Of a DNA stretch of 64,000 nt, positions 54,744 to 63,291 are shown in pieces; position 1 is the stretch's first letter; each line of letters starts with the position of its first letter. The notes under the pieces are model-generated. The model searched no databases, was not told where the DNA came from, and saw nothing but the letters and a program-made list of their open reading frames with translations. This DNA comes from Flavobacterium sp. SH_e (lineage in GTDB: Bacteria > Bacteroidota > Bacteroidia > Flavobacteriales > Flavobacteriaceae), in the NCBI RefSeq assembly GCF_025717045.1, contig NZ_JAOVZN010000005.1, forward strand, positions 248,001 through 312,000, given 5' to 3'. Made by a program: the position numbers and the translations under genes.

Positions 54744-55322
54744 ATGAATGCTGATAACACTTCTTTTTTAGAATACGATAAAAGAAATATTCTCATTGAA
54801 CAGCAAAAAGCGTTGGGATTTGTATTCGATAATCTTGATTTGTCGAAAATTGCTTTTTGCGGAGGCGTTGCAGATTATCTGAACCTTCGCCAGTACTATC
54901 AAATGCGCGTAAATGATTTGGACATATTGTATGAAGACGAAGAAGATTTAAACCCAATTAAGAATAAAGTAGACATAAAGAGATATACCTCTAAATTTTA
55001 CAGAACCAAAAACGGAGAAACATTGGTTTATAAATTCAAAATCAATGGCAAGGAAATAAATGTAGATAATTTTCCAAATGATTTTTCGAGACTAACCTTG
55101 ACGCAATCACCTCTTTTGGGCAAAATGGTTTGGCACTCCTCATTTAATGAAATGAAAAAATATCACAACAGTGAGATACATCTAAAAACCTCAGAAATAG
55201 CAGGAGAAAATTACGAATGGAAGCGATTATACAAGCACAGCCGAAAAGCTTCTTTGTACAACAATGTAACTTTCTTAGAAGAAAAAAACTTAATTCATAC
55301 CATTAAAAAGAATATTTTATGA
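54744..55322 (+). CDS. putative nucleotidyltransferase-fold protein in the eCIS operon
   Basis: Read from the ATG at 54744 the product has 192 residues; an upstream TTG lies inside the tape-measure gene. KIAFCGGVADYLNLRQYYQ followed by VNDLDILYED and then KEINVDNFPND fits the core of minimal nucleotidyltransferases: GG, Asp-x-Asp, and a third acidic residue. The GG-to-Asp spacing is slightly longer than usual. No family name can be given with certainty. It sits 11 bases after the tape-measure gene and overlaps the following glycosyltransferase-like gene by four bases, so it is part of the operon. Confidence 0.6.
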   Translation: MNADNTSFLEYDKRNILIEQQKALGFVFDNLDLSKIAFCGGVADYLNLRQYYQMRVNDLDILYEDEEDLNPIKNKVDIKRYTSKFYRTKNGETLVYKFKINGKEINVDNFPNDFSRLTLTQSPLLGKMVWHSSFNEMKKYHNSEIHLKTSEIAGENYEWKRLYKHSRKASLYNNVTFLEEKNLIHTIKKNIL

Positions 55323-56146
55323 AGGAAGAGCCTAGAATAATTTACAGTTTAGATGCATTTCCTGTCAGTAATAATCGATGGAATCAAGGCAATAAATTTA
55401 AAGAAACTATTTATTCGACTGCATTAAGCATACTATACAGCCATTTATGGTATCAAGATATCGAACTTTATGCTGATGACAATGCATATAAGTTTCTTTA
55501 TATGCTTCCCATCAGAGTTACTAAAATTAAGAGCAATGAGGATACTGTCATCTGGATGAAATCGAAAATTGATGTCATGGAAAAACAAACAAAACCTTTC
55601 GTACATCTTGACAATGATGTCTTTATAAAGAAAAAAATAAATTTTGATTTTGATAAGGTAATTGTTGAACAAAACGATTATGAATTATACGGCATGTACC
55701 AATATCGGTTGGATTTTTTTAATCAATTTACTCAAAATTTAGAGTATTGGAAACCCGATTTAGGATATGCATATAATTGCGGAGTACTAGGTTTTAGAGA
55801 CTTTGGGCTTAGAGATCAGTTTTTGAAAGTTTTTTATGATTTAGAAGAAATATTTATAAAAAATCATAATCCCAAAATAGCAAAAATAGAACCCTGTATT
55901 GTTTTAGAACAGTATAATCTTGCGTCATTATTACATCATCATAATATTAAACCAACATTATTGCTTTGGAAAAAAAACTTATTCGAAAATTTCCAATTGG
56001 CAGATAAAATTGGTTATTCACACATTGTGGGTCAAAAAAAATACAGAATTGACATTGTTCAGGAAATCGAAAATAGGCTTTCTAAACTGTTCCCGTATTG
56101 GTACAAAGAAGTAAAGAATGCCTTAGAGAATGAAGGTATTGCTTAA
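55319..56146 (+). CDS. putative GT-A-type glycosyltransferase (DUF6734-like), copy 1
   Basis: The 275-residue soluble protein begins RIIYSLDAFPVSNNRWNQGNKFKETIYSTALSILYSHLWYQDIELYADD, the layout of nucleotide-sugar-binding folds. The metal-binding Asp-x-Asp is seen in FVHLDNDVFIKKKI (about residues 97-105). A later GYAYNCGVLGF and LEQYNLASLLHHH are likely acceptor-side segments. DUF6734 is my closest recollection for this layout. It has a paralogue directly downstream. A role in modifying a particle protein is inferred from operon location only. Confidence 0.65.
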   Translation: MKEEPRIIYSLDAFPVSNNRWNQGNKFKETIYSTALSILYSHLWYQDIELYADDNAYKFLYMLPIRVTKIKSNEDTVIWMKSKIDVMEKQTKPFVHLDNDVFIKKKINFDFDKVIVEQNDYELYGMYQYRLDFFNQFTQNLEYWKPDLGYAYNCGVLGFRDFGLRDQFLKVFYDLEEIFIKNHNPKIAKIEPCIVLEQYNLASLLHHHNIKPTLLLWKKNLFENFQLADKIGYSHIVGQKKYRIDIVQEIENRLSKLFPYWYKEVKNALENEGIA

Positions 56147-56156
56147 AATAAAAGAT

Positions 56157-57017
56157 ATGAAGCAACGACACAAAATGATTTACAGCCTCGATGTACTTCC
56201 TATAATGAACAACAGATGGGATATGGGAGACAAATTAAGGGAAACTGTCTACATGACTGCTCTAAGTGTATTATACAGCCATTTGTGGTATGAAGAGATT
56301 GAGCTTTATGTGGACGAAATAGGTTTTGAATTCCTGTATATGCTTCCTTGTGCCGTTACCAAGGTGCAAAACGACAATAAAATTGACCTTTGGATGAAAT
56401 CAAAAATTAATGCTATGGAACTTCAAACAGAACCATTTGTTCACATAGACACTGACATCTTTATTAAGAAAAAAATAGATTTTCTTTTTGATGCTGTTAT
56501 AGTAGAACGCAAGGAAGATACTTATGAAATCCATTATAAGAAGCAGGTAGAGTTTTTTAATAAATACACGAAGAATCTGCCTTACTGGCATACCAATTTA
56601 GGCTATTCTTATAACTGTGGCATATTTGGTTTTAATGATCTCAAGCTCCGCGATGAATTTATAAAAAGCTATTATGACTTGGAGAAAATATATATCGAAA
56701 ACCAAGAAAACTTAACTGAATTAAAACAAGAAGGTTATGAAACCTGCATTTTAATAGAACAATATACTCTTGCATCGCTATTGAATTATAAAAACAATAA
56801 TCCAACAATGCTTTTAAAAGGAGAAAACATAACAGAACAAGGAAAACATGCCGATAGTATTGGGTATTCTCATTTTTTTGGAATGAAGAAATATGAAAAA
56901 TATGTTGTTGATGAAATTGAACTTCGACTCTCTAAAATATTTCCGTATTGGTATAAGCAAATAAAAAATGCATTAGAGAAAGAAGGTGTTATCGCAAATA
57001 ATCCGCAGTTTGTTTAG
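56157..57017 (+). CDS. putative GT-A-type glycosyltransferase (DUF6734-like), copy 2
   Basis: Read from the ATG at 56157 the protein has 286 residues. It aligns with the preceding gene over its whole length: MIYSLDVLPIMNNRWDMGDKLRETVY, YSHLWYEEIELYVDE, the metal motif HIDTDIFIKKKI, GYSYNCGIFGF and LIEQYTLASLL. Both copies keep the Asp-x-Asp and the final RLSKIFPYWYKQIKNALE. This is a tandem duplication with divergence. The start upstream at 56130 overlaps the previous gene and is less likely. Confidence 0.65.
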   Translation: MKQRHKMIYSLDVLPIMNNRWDMGDKLRETVYMTALSVLYSHLWYEEIELYVDEIGFEFLYMLPCAVTKVQNDNKIDLWMKSKINAMELQTEPFVHIDTDIFIKKKIDFLFDAVIVERKEDTYEIHYKKQVEFFNKYTKNLPYWHTNLGYSYNCGIFGFNDLKLRDEFIKSYYDLEKIYIENQENLTELKQEGYETCILIEQYTLASLLNYKNNNPTMLLKGENITEQGKHADSIGYSHFFGMKKYEKYVVDEIELRLSKIFPYWYKQIKNALEKEGVIANNPQFV

Positions 57018-57057
57018 AGAAACAAATTAGTATTTCAGAATGGTAAAATAATAGATC

Positions 57058-58230
57058 ATGAGAGAATTTGAACAAAAGAAAATAGCTAATCACTCCCCTT
57101 CTACTTTTTTTGGACCAAAAGTTCAAAAGAAACTAACTACGGGCGCTGTAGGAGATAAATATGAAGTAGAGGCCGATAATGTTGCTGATAAAGTAGTGAA
57201 CAAGCGTAAAACTGGAGGTTTATTGCAATCCAGAAGCGAAGAAGCTGTACAGCAAAAACCTATTGCAGAAACCGTTTCAACTGTTCAAAAACAAGACTTG
57301 GCACAAGAACAGCCTCTGCAAAAAAAAGGTGCGGAAAAAGAAGAAGACAAAAAAGTTCAAAAGAAATCCGATAAGGAAGAAGACAAAAAAGTACAGAAAA
57401 AGGGAGAAAAAGAAGAAGACAAAAAAGTTCAAAAGAAATCGGATAAGGAAGAAGACAAGAAAGTGCAAAAAAAATGCGCCGATTGTGAAAATGAAGACAA
57501 AAAGGCTCAGAAAAAAGAAGAGAAACCAGTTCAAGCAAAGCTAAAGGAATCGAACTCAGTAAATGAAAACGTAGAAAGTAATCTCAACAGCTCTAAAGGT
57601 GGCGGAAATGCTATGGACAAAAACACAAAACGTGAAATGGAATCGGGTTTTGGTACTGATTTTAGCAATGTAAACATCCATACAGACAGCAAAGCCGTTC
57701 AAATGAGTGAAGAATTGGGCGCACAAGCTTTCACTCATGGCAACGACGTCTATTTTAATAAAGGAAAATACAATCCAAACTCCAAAGAAGGTAAACATCT
57801 GCTGGCGCATGAACTTACACATACGATTCAGCAGACTGGCAGCAAAAAAACAAATAGTGTTCAGAAACTATCCGATTCGGATTGCGATACAACTACAACC
57901 TTAAATTTATCCGGATCGTGTTCTAATTATCACAATACCTGTTATACTGAAACTTTTATCCCTTCTAAAAGTGACGCTTTAAAAATAGTTATTGATGTAG
58001 ATTATATGGAACCTCCTGCCTCTTGGATTAAAGAAGATTTCAGTGCTCAGGTTATAAAATGTGGTCGATTCGATGACACTAATATAGGTTCAAAAAGGCT
58101 ATCGTCGGATAATATCCCTTCGACCTTAGAATTTAAGATTGCAAGTGTAACTCCCGGAGATAAATATTTCATTAGAATATATTCAAGATCTAGTTCAGCT
58201 TTAAAATCAAATTATAGCGTAAGTCAATAA
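57058..58230 (+). CDS. DUF4157 (eCIS core domain) protein with HELTH motif
   Basis: The 390-residue protein has the eCIS-cargo opening FFGPKVQKKLTTGAVGDKYEVEADNVADKVV. A charged repeat stretch follows (about residues 92-140, KEEDKKVQKK units), then the DUF4157 domain (LNSSKGGGNAMDKNTKREMESGFGTDFSNVNIHTDSKA) with the zinc-protease-like LLAHELTHTIQQ near residue 260. The last 115 residues are a small Cys-containing beta domain (CSNYHNTCYTETFIPSKSDALKI) of no recognised family. DUF4157 proteins are strongly linked to eCIS and are often delivered cargo. It is followed at once by a longer DUF4157 gene. Confidence 0.82.
   Translation: MREFEQKKIANHSPSTFFGPKVQKKLTTGAVGDKYEVEADNVADKVVNKRKTGGLLQSRSEEAVQQKPIAETVSTVQKQDLAQEQPLQKKGAEKEEDKKVQKKSDKEEDKKVQKKGEKEEDKKVQKKSDKEEDKKVQKKCADCENEDKKAQKKEEKPVQAKLKESNSVNENVESNLNSSKGGGNAMDKNTKREMESGFGTDFSNVNIHTDSKAVQMSEELGAQAFTHGNDVYFNKGKYNPNSKEGKHLLAHELTHTIQQTGSKKTNSVQKLSDSDCDTTTTLNLSGSCSNYHNTCYTETFIPSKSDALKIVIDVDYMEPPASWIKEDFSAQVIKCGRFDDTNIGSKRLSSDNIPSTLEFKIASVTPGDKYFIRIYSRSSSALKSNYSVSQ
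57331..57474 (+). repeat. in-gene tandem repeat, 33 bp unit
   Basis: Four imperfect copies encode an 11-residue unit of the type SDKEEDKKVQK or GEKEEDKKVQK. The copies differ at a few wobble positions. This is a coding repeat and not a CRISPR array. The run may vary in number between strains. Confidence 0.85.
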
Positions 58231-58233
58231 AAT

Positions 58234-61200
58234 ATGCCAGTCTTAACCAAAAAAACAAATTCAAATTCTCCGCACTCCGCGTCACATCATGACAAGGGGA
58301 AGGAATCTTTTTTTGGTGTTCAGGCAAAATTGAATATAGGAAAATCTAATGATAAATTTGAAGTAGAAGCTGATAGAGTCGCAGACCACGTAGTAGCGAA
58401 TAAACAAACGGCTAAAACAGACTCTTTCTTTTCGCCATCGCCAGTAATGCAAAAGAAACTGGCTCGCGATGTTCAAAAACAAGAAGAGAAAAATAAAGAA
58501 GTGCAGCGAAAAACTACTGCCCCAACTATAACACCTGTTGTACAGCTTAAAGAGCAATTAATCCAAAATAAACTCGATTCTAGAATAACAGAAAAAAGAG
58601 AAATCAATCCAGCTTTTTCTTCAAAAACGTTAATTCAGCATAAGCTAGAAGAGAAAACTCAGAAAAAAGAAGAAACAGTTCCGAATAAAAAAGAAATCAA
58701 AAAACCAGAAACTGTTTCAAAAAGTGCTTCATCAATCAAACCTTTAATTCAAAATAAAGGAGAAGAAGAAAACGTACAGCAGAAAAAAGAAGAAGAGAAA
58801 CAAAACTCAGACGAAGAAAAACAACTTCAAAAAAGTACTGCTAGCGATGCCAATCCTAGCGATAATTCTAATATCGAGTCCAAATTAAACAGCAGTAAAG
58901 GCGGAGGTTCTCCCCTTACGGGAAAAGTAAAAACCGAAATGGAATCTGGTATTGGAGCCGATTTCAGCAATGTTCGTATCCATAATGATTCTAATGCTGT
59001 TCAAATGAATAAGCAATTAGGCGCACAGGCTTTTGCTACTGGAAACAATATTTATTTTAACGAAGGAAAATACAATCCGAATTCTAAAGAAGGCAAACAT
59101 TTACTCGCCCACGAATTAACACATACTGTACAACAGGGAGCAGCTATTAGAAGAAAACCTGAATCCATCTCCCCTGCTCCAGAAATGATTCAAGAGTCAT
59201 TATTGTCTTTCGCTATTCCTGATTTTATAAAAAACAATGTCAGACATATTCCTGGTTATACACTACTTACAGTTGTAGCAGGTTACGATCCCTTAAATGA
59301 TGTAAATGTAAAAAGAAATGCCATCAATCTTATTGAAGGATTTATGGGATTAATTCCATTTGGAACAGCCATATTTGACAAATTACAAGAATATGGCATT
59401 ATTGATCGTGTTTTTGATTGGGTCAACAGTCGTTTGAGCGAATTGGGTCTTAGTATGGATGCGTTACTTCAACTTGTTCAAGATGCTTGGAACGAATCTT
59501 CAATTGGAACTTTCATAGATGTTGCTAGAACTAAATTTAATGACTTAGTAAATCGGGTAACTACTTTTGCAACTTCGCTTGTTGATCAAATCATAACTTG
59601 GATAAAAGAAGCGTTGATTGATGTTGCAGAACCATTATTAGCCGAAAACAAAGCATATTCACTTCTCAAAAAAATAATCAAATACGATCCGCTGCGTAAT
59701 CAAGAAGTTACTGCAACAACTGTAGAAATATTAGAAGATTTCTTAATACTGATAGACAAGCAGACAGAGCTTGAGCAAATGCGTGAAAAAGGCACGCTGC
59801 AAAAAACCGCCGATTGGCTTGATACACAAGTCGGAACTTTCGATTCATTGTTAAGCGAACTTAGCGGACTTATAACGTCAGCTTGGAATGCTATTCAGCC
59901 TTCAAATCTGGCCAATATTTCAGATAATCTTTCAGCGCTTGCCGACCAAGCTGGAGACTTTTTACAAAGAGTTTGGGATTTTGCATCAGGTGTAGCGCTA
60001 AAAGTATTAGAGCTTGTGAAAGAATCGCTATTAGGATGGCTTTCTTCTCAGGCTGCCACTGTAAGAGGCTATTCGCTTGTTAAAGTGATTATTGGAAAAG
60101 ATCCTTTTACGCAAGAGGTAGTACCCCGTACAGTTCCAAATATGATAAGAGGTTTCATGAGCCTTATGGATGGCGGAGAAGAACAATATGCACAAATGGT
60201 GGAATCTGGTGCAATAGCCAGAATTACAGGCGAAATTGAAGCTGCAGTAGAGACGCTCAACATGACACCTCAATCTATCATACAGCTATTTACCGATATC
60301 TGGGATTCTATGACTATCAATGACCTTATTCATCCAATAGATGCTTTCATGAGAATCATTGAGAAGTTTGGAGAACCTATAGGCCGATTAATTGCTTTTG
60401 TGGCAGAAATTGTCAGAATCGTTATTATGGCTATTCTCGAAATCATGAATTTTCCATTCGATCTCATCGGAAATATCATTACCAGAGCCTTAGAAGCTAT
60501 TGAAGACATTAAGAAAGATCCAATTGGTTTCTTGAAAAACATACTCCGAGCGCTTAAACAAGGATTCGTACAGTTTTTTGATAATATCGTAACCCACTTA
60601 ATCAATGGTGTAACGGGCTGGCTAATGAGCGAATTAAAAGATGCCAATATTCCTGTACTTACTGATTTTTCTTTACGCGGTGTTATTTCTTGGATATTAG
60701 AAGTGCTGAATATCTCGATGGAAAGAATCTGGGAAAAACTAGCCGCGCATCCACGCATTGGCCCTGCTAGAGTGGCCAGAATCCGCAGTATGATTAATAC
60801 GCTCGAAGGTATTTGGACATTTATTAAAGATGTTCAAGAACGTGGTATGGCCGCCATTTGGGACAAAATACAAGAACAGCTTAGCAATTTATGGAATACC
60901 GTTCTCGATGCCGTGAAAAACTTTGTTATGGAACGTATTGTCAATAGAATTACAGCCAGACTTTTAAGCATGCTTGACCCAACGGGAATCATGGCTGTGA
61001 TAAATGGTGCTATGGCGTTCTTTAATGCAATTCAAAGTTTTATCAAATACTTGCGCGAAATGCTCGAAGTGGTCAATTCGTTTGTCAATGGTGTAGCCGA
61101 TTTAGCCCGAGGCAATGTCGCCACAGCAGCAGATTATCTAGAAAGAACCATGGGACAAGCAATGCCTGTTGTAATAGGTTTCTTGGCAAATCAAGTTGGT

Positions 61201-62373
61201 TTAACTGGCATTGGAGCAAGAATTGGCGAAATGCTTATTGCTGTTCGCCAAATGGTTGATGAAGCGCTGACATGGTTAGTGAATCAGGCTGTAGATAGAG
61301 GAATGGCGTTGCTGGACAGAGTGATGGGAAGAAGTCAACCAGAAACAGCAACACCTTCTGGTGCAATTGCAGGAGCTTTAGCGGAAATTAATTCTGAAAG
61401 TGAAAAAGAAAAAGATGGAGGAAGTATTACGATTGATGAAGCAGAAGCAGTAAAAAATAAAATCAATGCCGATCATGCTAATGTTATTAATATTTCATCT
61501 GTTACCGACGGAGGAGAAAATTGGAATTTTAACTATGTTCAGAGATCTATTTTGCAAATTCCAAAATCAGGAACTAAAATAGAGATTCAAGATTTGTTGT
61601 TGGATAAAACAAATGACACATATTATTTAGTTACTGCAATAAATTCAGCTACAGAACAATTGACAGTGAAAATTTTAAATCAACCTGCTTCAACTGTTGT
61701 TTATAATACCGCCACTATAAATCAAGGTATTGAACAAAGAACTTGGGAAAAACTCGTTCCCGGTGGCAGCTCACCCGTGAGTATTGGACAACATATTAAA
61801 GCTCCCTATATAACAGGATCTTATATAGCTGAAATAGTGGAACCAGAAAGACAAGGTTTAGTTTCTTATAGATTCCGCAGACAAAGTGCTAAATTCAGCA
61901 CTGTATTTAGCAATTTTGTAACAAAAGTAAGTACTGGGGAAATAATCGTTATAAATGAAGATGTTAATTATTTGAGAGAACAAACACCTTCTCCAGAACT
62001 ACAATCTTGGGCACAATCCACATTACCACCTAGTGCTCAAGATCCTGCTTTTCCATCATTAACTGTTGATGGTACTGCACATGCGGATCATATTATACCA
62101 TTTACAGTAATTGTACAAATGTCTGATTTTGACTTCCTGACCACTGAACAAAAAATTGCTGTTTTAAACTTAATGGAAAACTTTGTTGCATTAAGTCCCA
62201 GAGCAAATTTATCAAAAAATTCAAGATCGTATGCACAATGGACTCGTCATGATAAGTTGAATATTTCTGTTGATAGTGTATTTAGAAGAACGATGATGAG
62301 AAGAGAAACTCAGGCAAGGGCTGCACTTGTTGCTAAGATTAATGAATTTTTGAGATTAAATACACCTCCTTGA
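58234..62373 (+). CDS. giant DUF4157 putative eCIS effector with C-terminal HNH-like nuclease domain
   Basis: The 1379-residue protein shares the eCIS-cargo N-terminus (FFGVQAKLNIGKSNDKFEVEADRVADHVV) and a Lys/Gln/Glu-rich disordered linker to about residue 215. The DUF4157 domain ends with LLAHELTHTVQQ near residue 295. Residues 330-1050 are almost entirely helical, with three related units that each contain Y-T/S-L-L/V and Asp-Pro-Leu/Phe near 349, 485 and 623. The C-terminal 200 residues are a mixed beta domain ending in HADHIIPF (about 1284-1291) and LSPRANLSKNSRSY (about 1321-1334), the HNH pattern of nuclease toxins. No immunity gene is evident next to it. Confidence 0.8.
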   Translation: MPVLTKKTNSNSPHSASHHDKGKESFFGVQAKLNIGKSNDKFEVEADRVADHVVANKQTAKTDSFFSPSPVMQKKLARDVQKQEEKNKEVQRKTTAPTITPVVQLKEQLIQNKLDSRITEKREINPAFSSKTLIQHKLEEKTQKKEETVPNKKEIKKPETVSKSASSIKPLIQNKGEEENVQQKKEEEKQNSDEEKQLQKSTASDANPSDNSNIESKLNSSKGGGSPLTGKVKTEMESGIGADFSNVRIHNDSNAVQMNKQLGAQAFATGNNIYFNEGKYNPNSKEGKHLLAHELTHTVQQGAAIRRKPESISPAPEMIQESLLSFAIPDFIKNNVRHIPGYTLLTVVAGYDPLNDVNVKRNAINLIEGFMGLIPFGTAIFDKLQEYGIIDRVFDWVNSRLSELGLSMDALLQLVQDAWNESSIGTFIDVARTKFNDLVNRVTTFATSLVDQIITWIKEALIDVAEPLLAENKAYSLLKKIIKYDPLRNQEVTATTVEILEDFLILIDKQTELEQMREKGTLQKTADWLDTQVGTFDSLLSELSGLITSAWNAIQPSNLANISDNLSALADQAGDFLQRVWDFASGVALKVLELVKESLLGWLSSQAATVRGYSLVKVIIGKDPFTQEVVPRTVPNMIRGFMSLMDGGEEQYAQMVESGAIARITGEIEAAVETLNMTPQSIIQLFTDIWDSMTINDLIHPIDAFMRIIEKFGEPIGRLIAFVAEIVRIVIMAILEIMNFPFDLIGNIITRALEAIEDIKKDPIGFLKNILRALKQGFVQFFDNIVTHLINGVTGWLMSELKDANIPVLTDFSLRGVISWILEVLNISMERIWEKLAAHPRIGPARVARIRSMINTLEGIWTFIKDVQERGMAAIWDKIQEQLSNLWNTVLDAVKNFVMERIVNRITARLLSMLDPTGIMAVINGAMAFFNAIQSFIKYLREMLEVVNSFVNGVADLARGNVATAADYLERTMGQAMPVVIGFLANQVGLTGIGARIGEMLIAVRQMVDEALTWLVNQAVDRGMALLDRVMGRSQPETATPSGAIAGALAEINSESEKEKDGGSITIDEAEAVKNKINADHANVINISSVTDGGENWNFNYVQRSILQIPKSGTKIEIQDLLLDKTNDTYYLVTAINSATEQLTVKILNQPASTVVYNTATINQGIEQRTWEKLVPGGSSPVSIGQHIKAPYITGSYIAEIVEPERQGLVSYRFRRQSAKFSTVFSNFVTKVSTGEIIVINEDVNYLREQTPSPELQSWAQSTLPPSAQDPAFPSLTVDGTAHADHIIPFTVIVQMSDFDFLTTEQKIAVLNLMENFVALSPRANLSKNSRSYAQWTRHDKLNISVDSVFRRTMMRRETQARAALVAKINEFLRLNTPP

Positions 62374-62469
62374 AAATGTTAACGATTTACCGCTTTCAAT
62401 ATTAATGAATGAATAAAACTAGAGAGGTTGTAGAGACAACAATTTTAAAACATCTAAAACACTAAAGTC
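62374..62469 (+). other. 96-base gap in the eCIS operon
   Basis: No ORF is present. It contains a small hairpin (GTTGT with ACAAC around an AGAG loop, near 62428-62441) with no T tail, so the operon probably reads through. Confidence 0.3.
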
Positions 62470-63288
62470 ATGCAAAAAACATTCTACCAAAAAGAACTGC
62501 TTATTAAAGCAACACAACAAAGAAATGGAGCAAATAACAACAAGAAAGACGTTGAAAAAATTCAGTCTTGGCTTAATTTATTTGCTATGCAGAATCCAGG
62601 TTCGGGAACGGCAACGGGTATCGATGGCGATTTTGGTCCTGCAACAGAAAAAGCTGTATTGAATTATCAAAAATTCAACGGTTTGCCTCAAAACGGAACT
62701 GTAGATCAAAACTTATTTGATAAATTGGCGTCACCACTCAAAAAAGCTTTTGAAAGTCCGATATCGGGAAATAATCTGAGAGAATTAATACTGAATACAG
62801 CTAAAAATCATCTTAAAAATCAACCTTTTGAACTTGTCATAAATAACCAAAGCAATACTGGACCGTGGGTTCGAAGCTATATGGATGGACACGAAGGAAC
62901 TGAATGGTTTTGGTGCATGGGTTTTGTTCAGGCTATTATTGATCAGGCCGCTTCTGTTCAGGGGAAGAACTTTAAGACATTGATGCCGTTGACTTATAGC
63001 TGTGATACTGTGGGCACAACTGGTCTTCAGAAAAATATATTGACACGTTACCAAAAAACCAGAACTAATCCAGCTTTAATAAAACCTGGCGATATATTTC
63101 TTCTTCAAAAAACACCAAACGACTGGATCCATACAGGAATTGTAACTGCTGTTCATGCTGACACTATAGAAACTATTGAAGGCAACACAAATTCTGGTGG
63201 TTCTAATAACGGAAACGCTGTGTTGGACAAAATCAGAAATTATAAACAGTCTAAACTTGATTTTTTCTCAATCGAATCATTAGTATAG
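62470..63288 (+). CDS. peptidoglycan-binding and CHAP-like peptidase protein
   Basis: The 272-residue protein has a peptidoglycan-binding domain 1 at about residues 25-88 (VEKIQSWLNLFAMQNP, GIDGDFGPATEKAVLNYQKFNGLPQNGTVD). A Cys/His peptidase-like domain follows: Cys in TEWFWCMGFVQAII (about residue 149), His in NDWIHTGIVTAVH (about 221) and the third residue in IEGNT (about 238-241). This is the catalytic layout of CHAP/NlpC-type amidases. No signal peptide is present, so it is either particle-loaded or released by lysis. It could help particle release, cut target cell wall, or be cargo. Confidence 0.78.
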   Translation: MQKTFYQKELLIKATQQRNGANNNKKDVEKIQSWLNLFAMQNPGSGTATGIDGDFGPATEKAVLNYQKFNGLPQNGTVDQNLFDKLASPLKKAFESPISGNNLRELILNTAKNHLKNQPFELVINNQSNTGPWVRSYMDGHEGTEWFWCMGFVQAIIDQAASVQGKNFKTLMPLTYSCDTVGTTGLQKNILTRYQKTRTNPALIKPGDIFLLQKTPNDWIHTGIVTAVHADTIETIEGNTNSGGSNNGNAVLDKIRNYKQSKLDFFSIESLV

Positions 63289-63291
63289 AAA

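Noticed and set aside
57331..57474. CRISPR-like repeat array
   Set aside because: The 33-bp repeats are contiguous, without unique spacers, and keep one reading frame that encodes KEEDKKVQKK units.
57260..57544. Overlapping ORFs in both strands at the charged repeat
   Set aside because: These are shadows produced by the Lys/Glu-rich repeat and read as low-complexity Lys or Phe/Leu strings.
58234..62373. Zinc protease as the main activity of the DUF4157 proteins
   Set aside because: HELTH resembles a metalloprotease motif, but the DUF4157 context suggests a cargo domain. The third zinc ligand was not identified, so protease activity is not claimed.
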